A DNA stretch of 53,612 nt from positions 1-53,612 of the forward strand of contig JBGTCY010000290.1 of the NCBI GenBank assembly GCA_041748615.1, given 5' to 3'. Below, piece after piece: positions 53,535 to 53,612 of the stretch. The notes beneath the pieces were generated by a model. It did no database searches and was not told the origin of the DNA. It worked only from the letters and a program-made list of their open reading frames with translations. Every line of letters starts with the position of its first letter. The first letter of the stretch is position 1. Made by a program: the position numbers and the translations under genes. This DNA comes from JBGTCY01 sp041748615. GTDB taxonomy: Bacteria; Bacteroidota; Bacteroidia; Chitinophagales; CAIOSU01.

Positions 53535-53612
53535 GGATATTAGACGATAGATTTTAGATGATAGACTTTAGATGATAGGCTTTAGACTATAGTGTCTAAC
53601 ATCTAAAATCTA
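53535..53612. repeat. TTTAGAT-rich repeat with three tandem 14-mers
   Basis: Three tandem 14-base units (GATAGATTTTAGAT, GATAGACTTTAGAT, GATAGGCTTTAGAC) occupy 53546-53587. TAGATTTTAGATG (53548-53560) has its exact inverse CATCTAAAATCTA at the window end. Shorter relatives lie at 26777 and 31720. The element continues past the right edge. Confidence 0.6.

Noticed and set aside
53546..53587. CRISPR-like array
   Set aside because: The 14-base units are directly adjacent without spacers, and no cas gene is present.

Overview
The window looks like chromosomal DNA of a member of the Bacteroidota, probably a Chitinophagales, Sphingobacteriales or Saprospirales relative. The evidence is several type IX secretion (T9SS) cargo proteins with type A or type B C-terminal sorting domains, a PorV2/PorU2 pair, a SprB-repeat adhesin, a Bacteroidota-type three-gene succinate dehydrogenase operon (sdhCAB), the cysteine-free L31 (type B), and promoters of the form TTG-N17..19-TAnnTTTG. 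Genes generally lack Shine-Dalgarno sequences, and a few appear to start at TTG or GTG. No species is claimed.

Left third (1-20.6 kb): an accessory, probably cell-envelope locus with genes on both strands. It holds two N-terminal-twitch radical SAM proteins and eight SGNH/GDSL-type proteins, most of them anchored in the inner membrane by N-terminal helices. It also holds a secreted transglutaminase-like protein, a DUF6056-like GT-C membrane protein, a GT8-like glycosyltransferase and a TMTC-like GT-C protein with C-terminal TPRs. Six of the SGNH proteins form one paralogous family with shared motifs outside the catalytic blocks. One radical SAM gene is translationally coupled to an SGNH gene and the other is divergent from one, so the pairing occurs twice. 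This radical SAM/SGNH expansion is the best candidate here for an undescribed system; modification of a surface glycan or lipid is my inference. The same region carries a 122-bp imperfect palindrome, a BIME-like doublet of inverted hairpin units, and the decayed tail of another SGNH gene.

Middle (20.8-34.8 kb): a 1238-residue adhesin with about twelve SprB repeats, rpmE (type B), a YkuK-like RNase H-fold protein and a coiled-coil membrane protein. Then come two more T9SS cargo proteins (beta-helix; propeller-like plus PKD), a small DUF5647-like protein, a periplasmic helical-repeat protein, and a GT2-gmhA pair suggesting LPS core/heptose synthesis.

Right third (34.9-53.6 kb): mostly housekeeping genes. 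These are sdhC-sdhA-sdhB, a large type B T9SS cargo protein, riboflavin synthase, an operon of an AcpH-like gene with porV2 and porU2, tyrS (with a substituted HIGH motif), and an acyltransferase-gpsA pair for glycerolipid synthesis.

Several strong intrinsic terminators and good promoters delimit the transcription units. Intergenic spaces carry short dispersed repeats of several families. No tRNA, rRNA, CRISPR array, transposase or phage gene was recognised.
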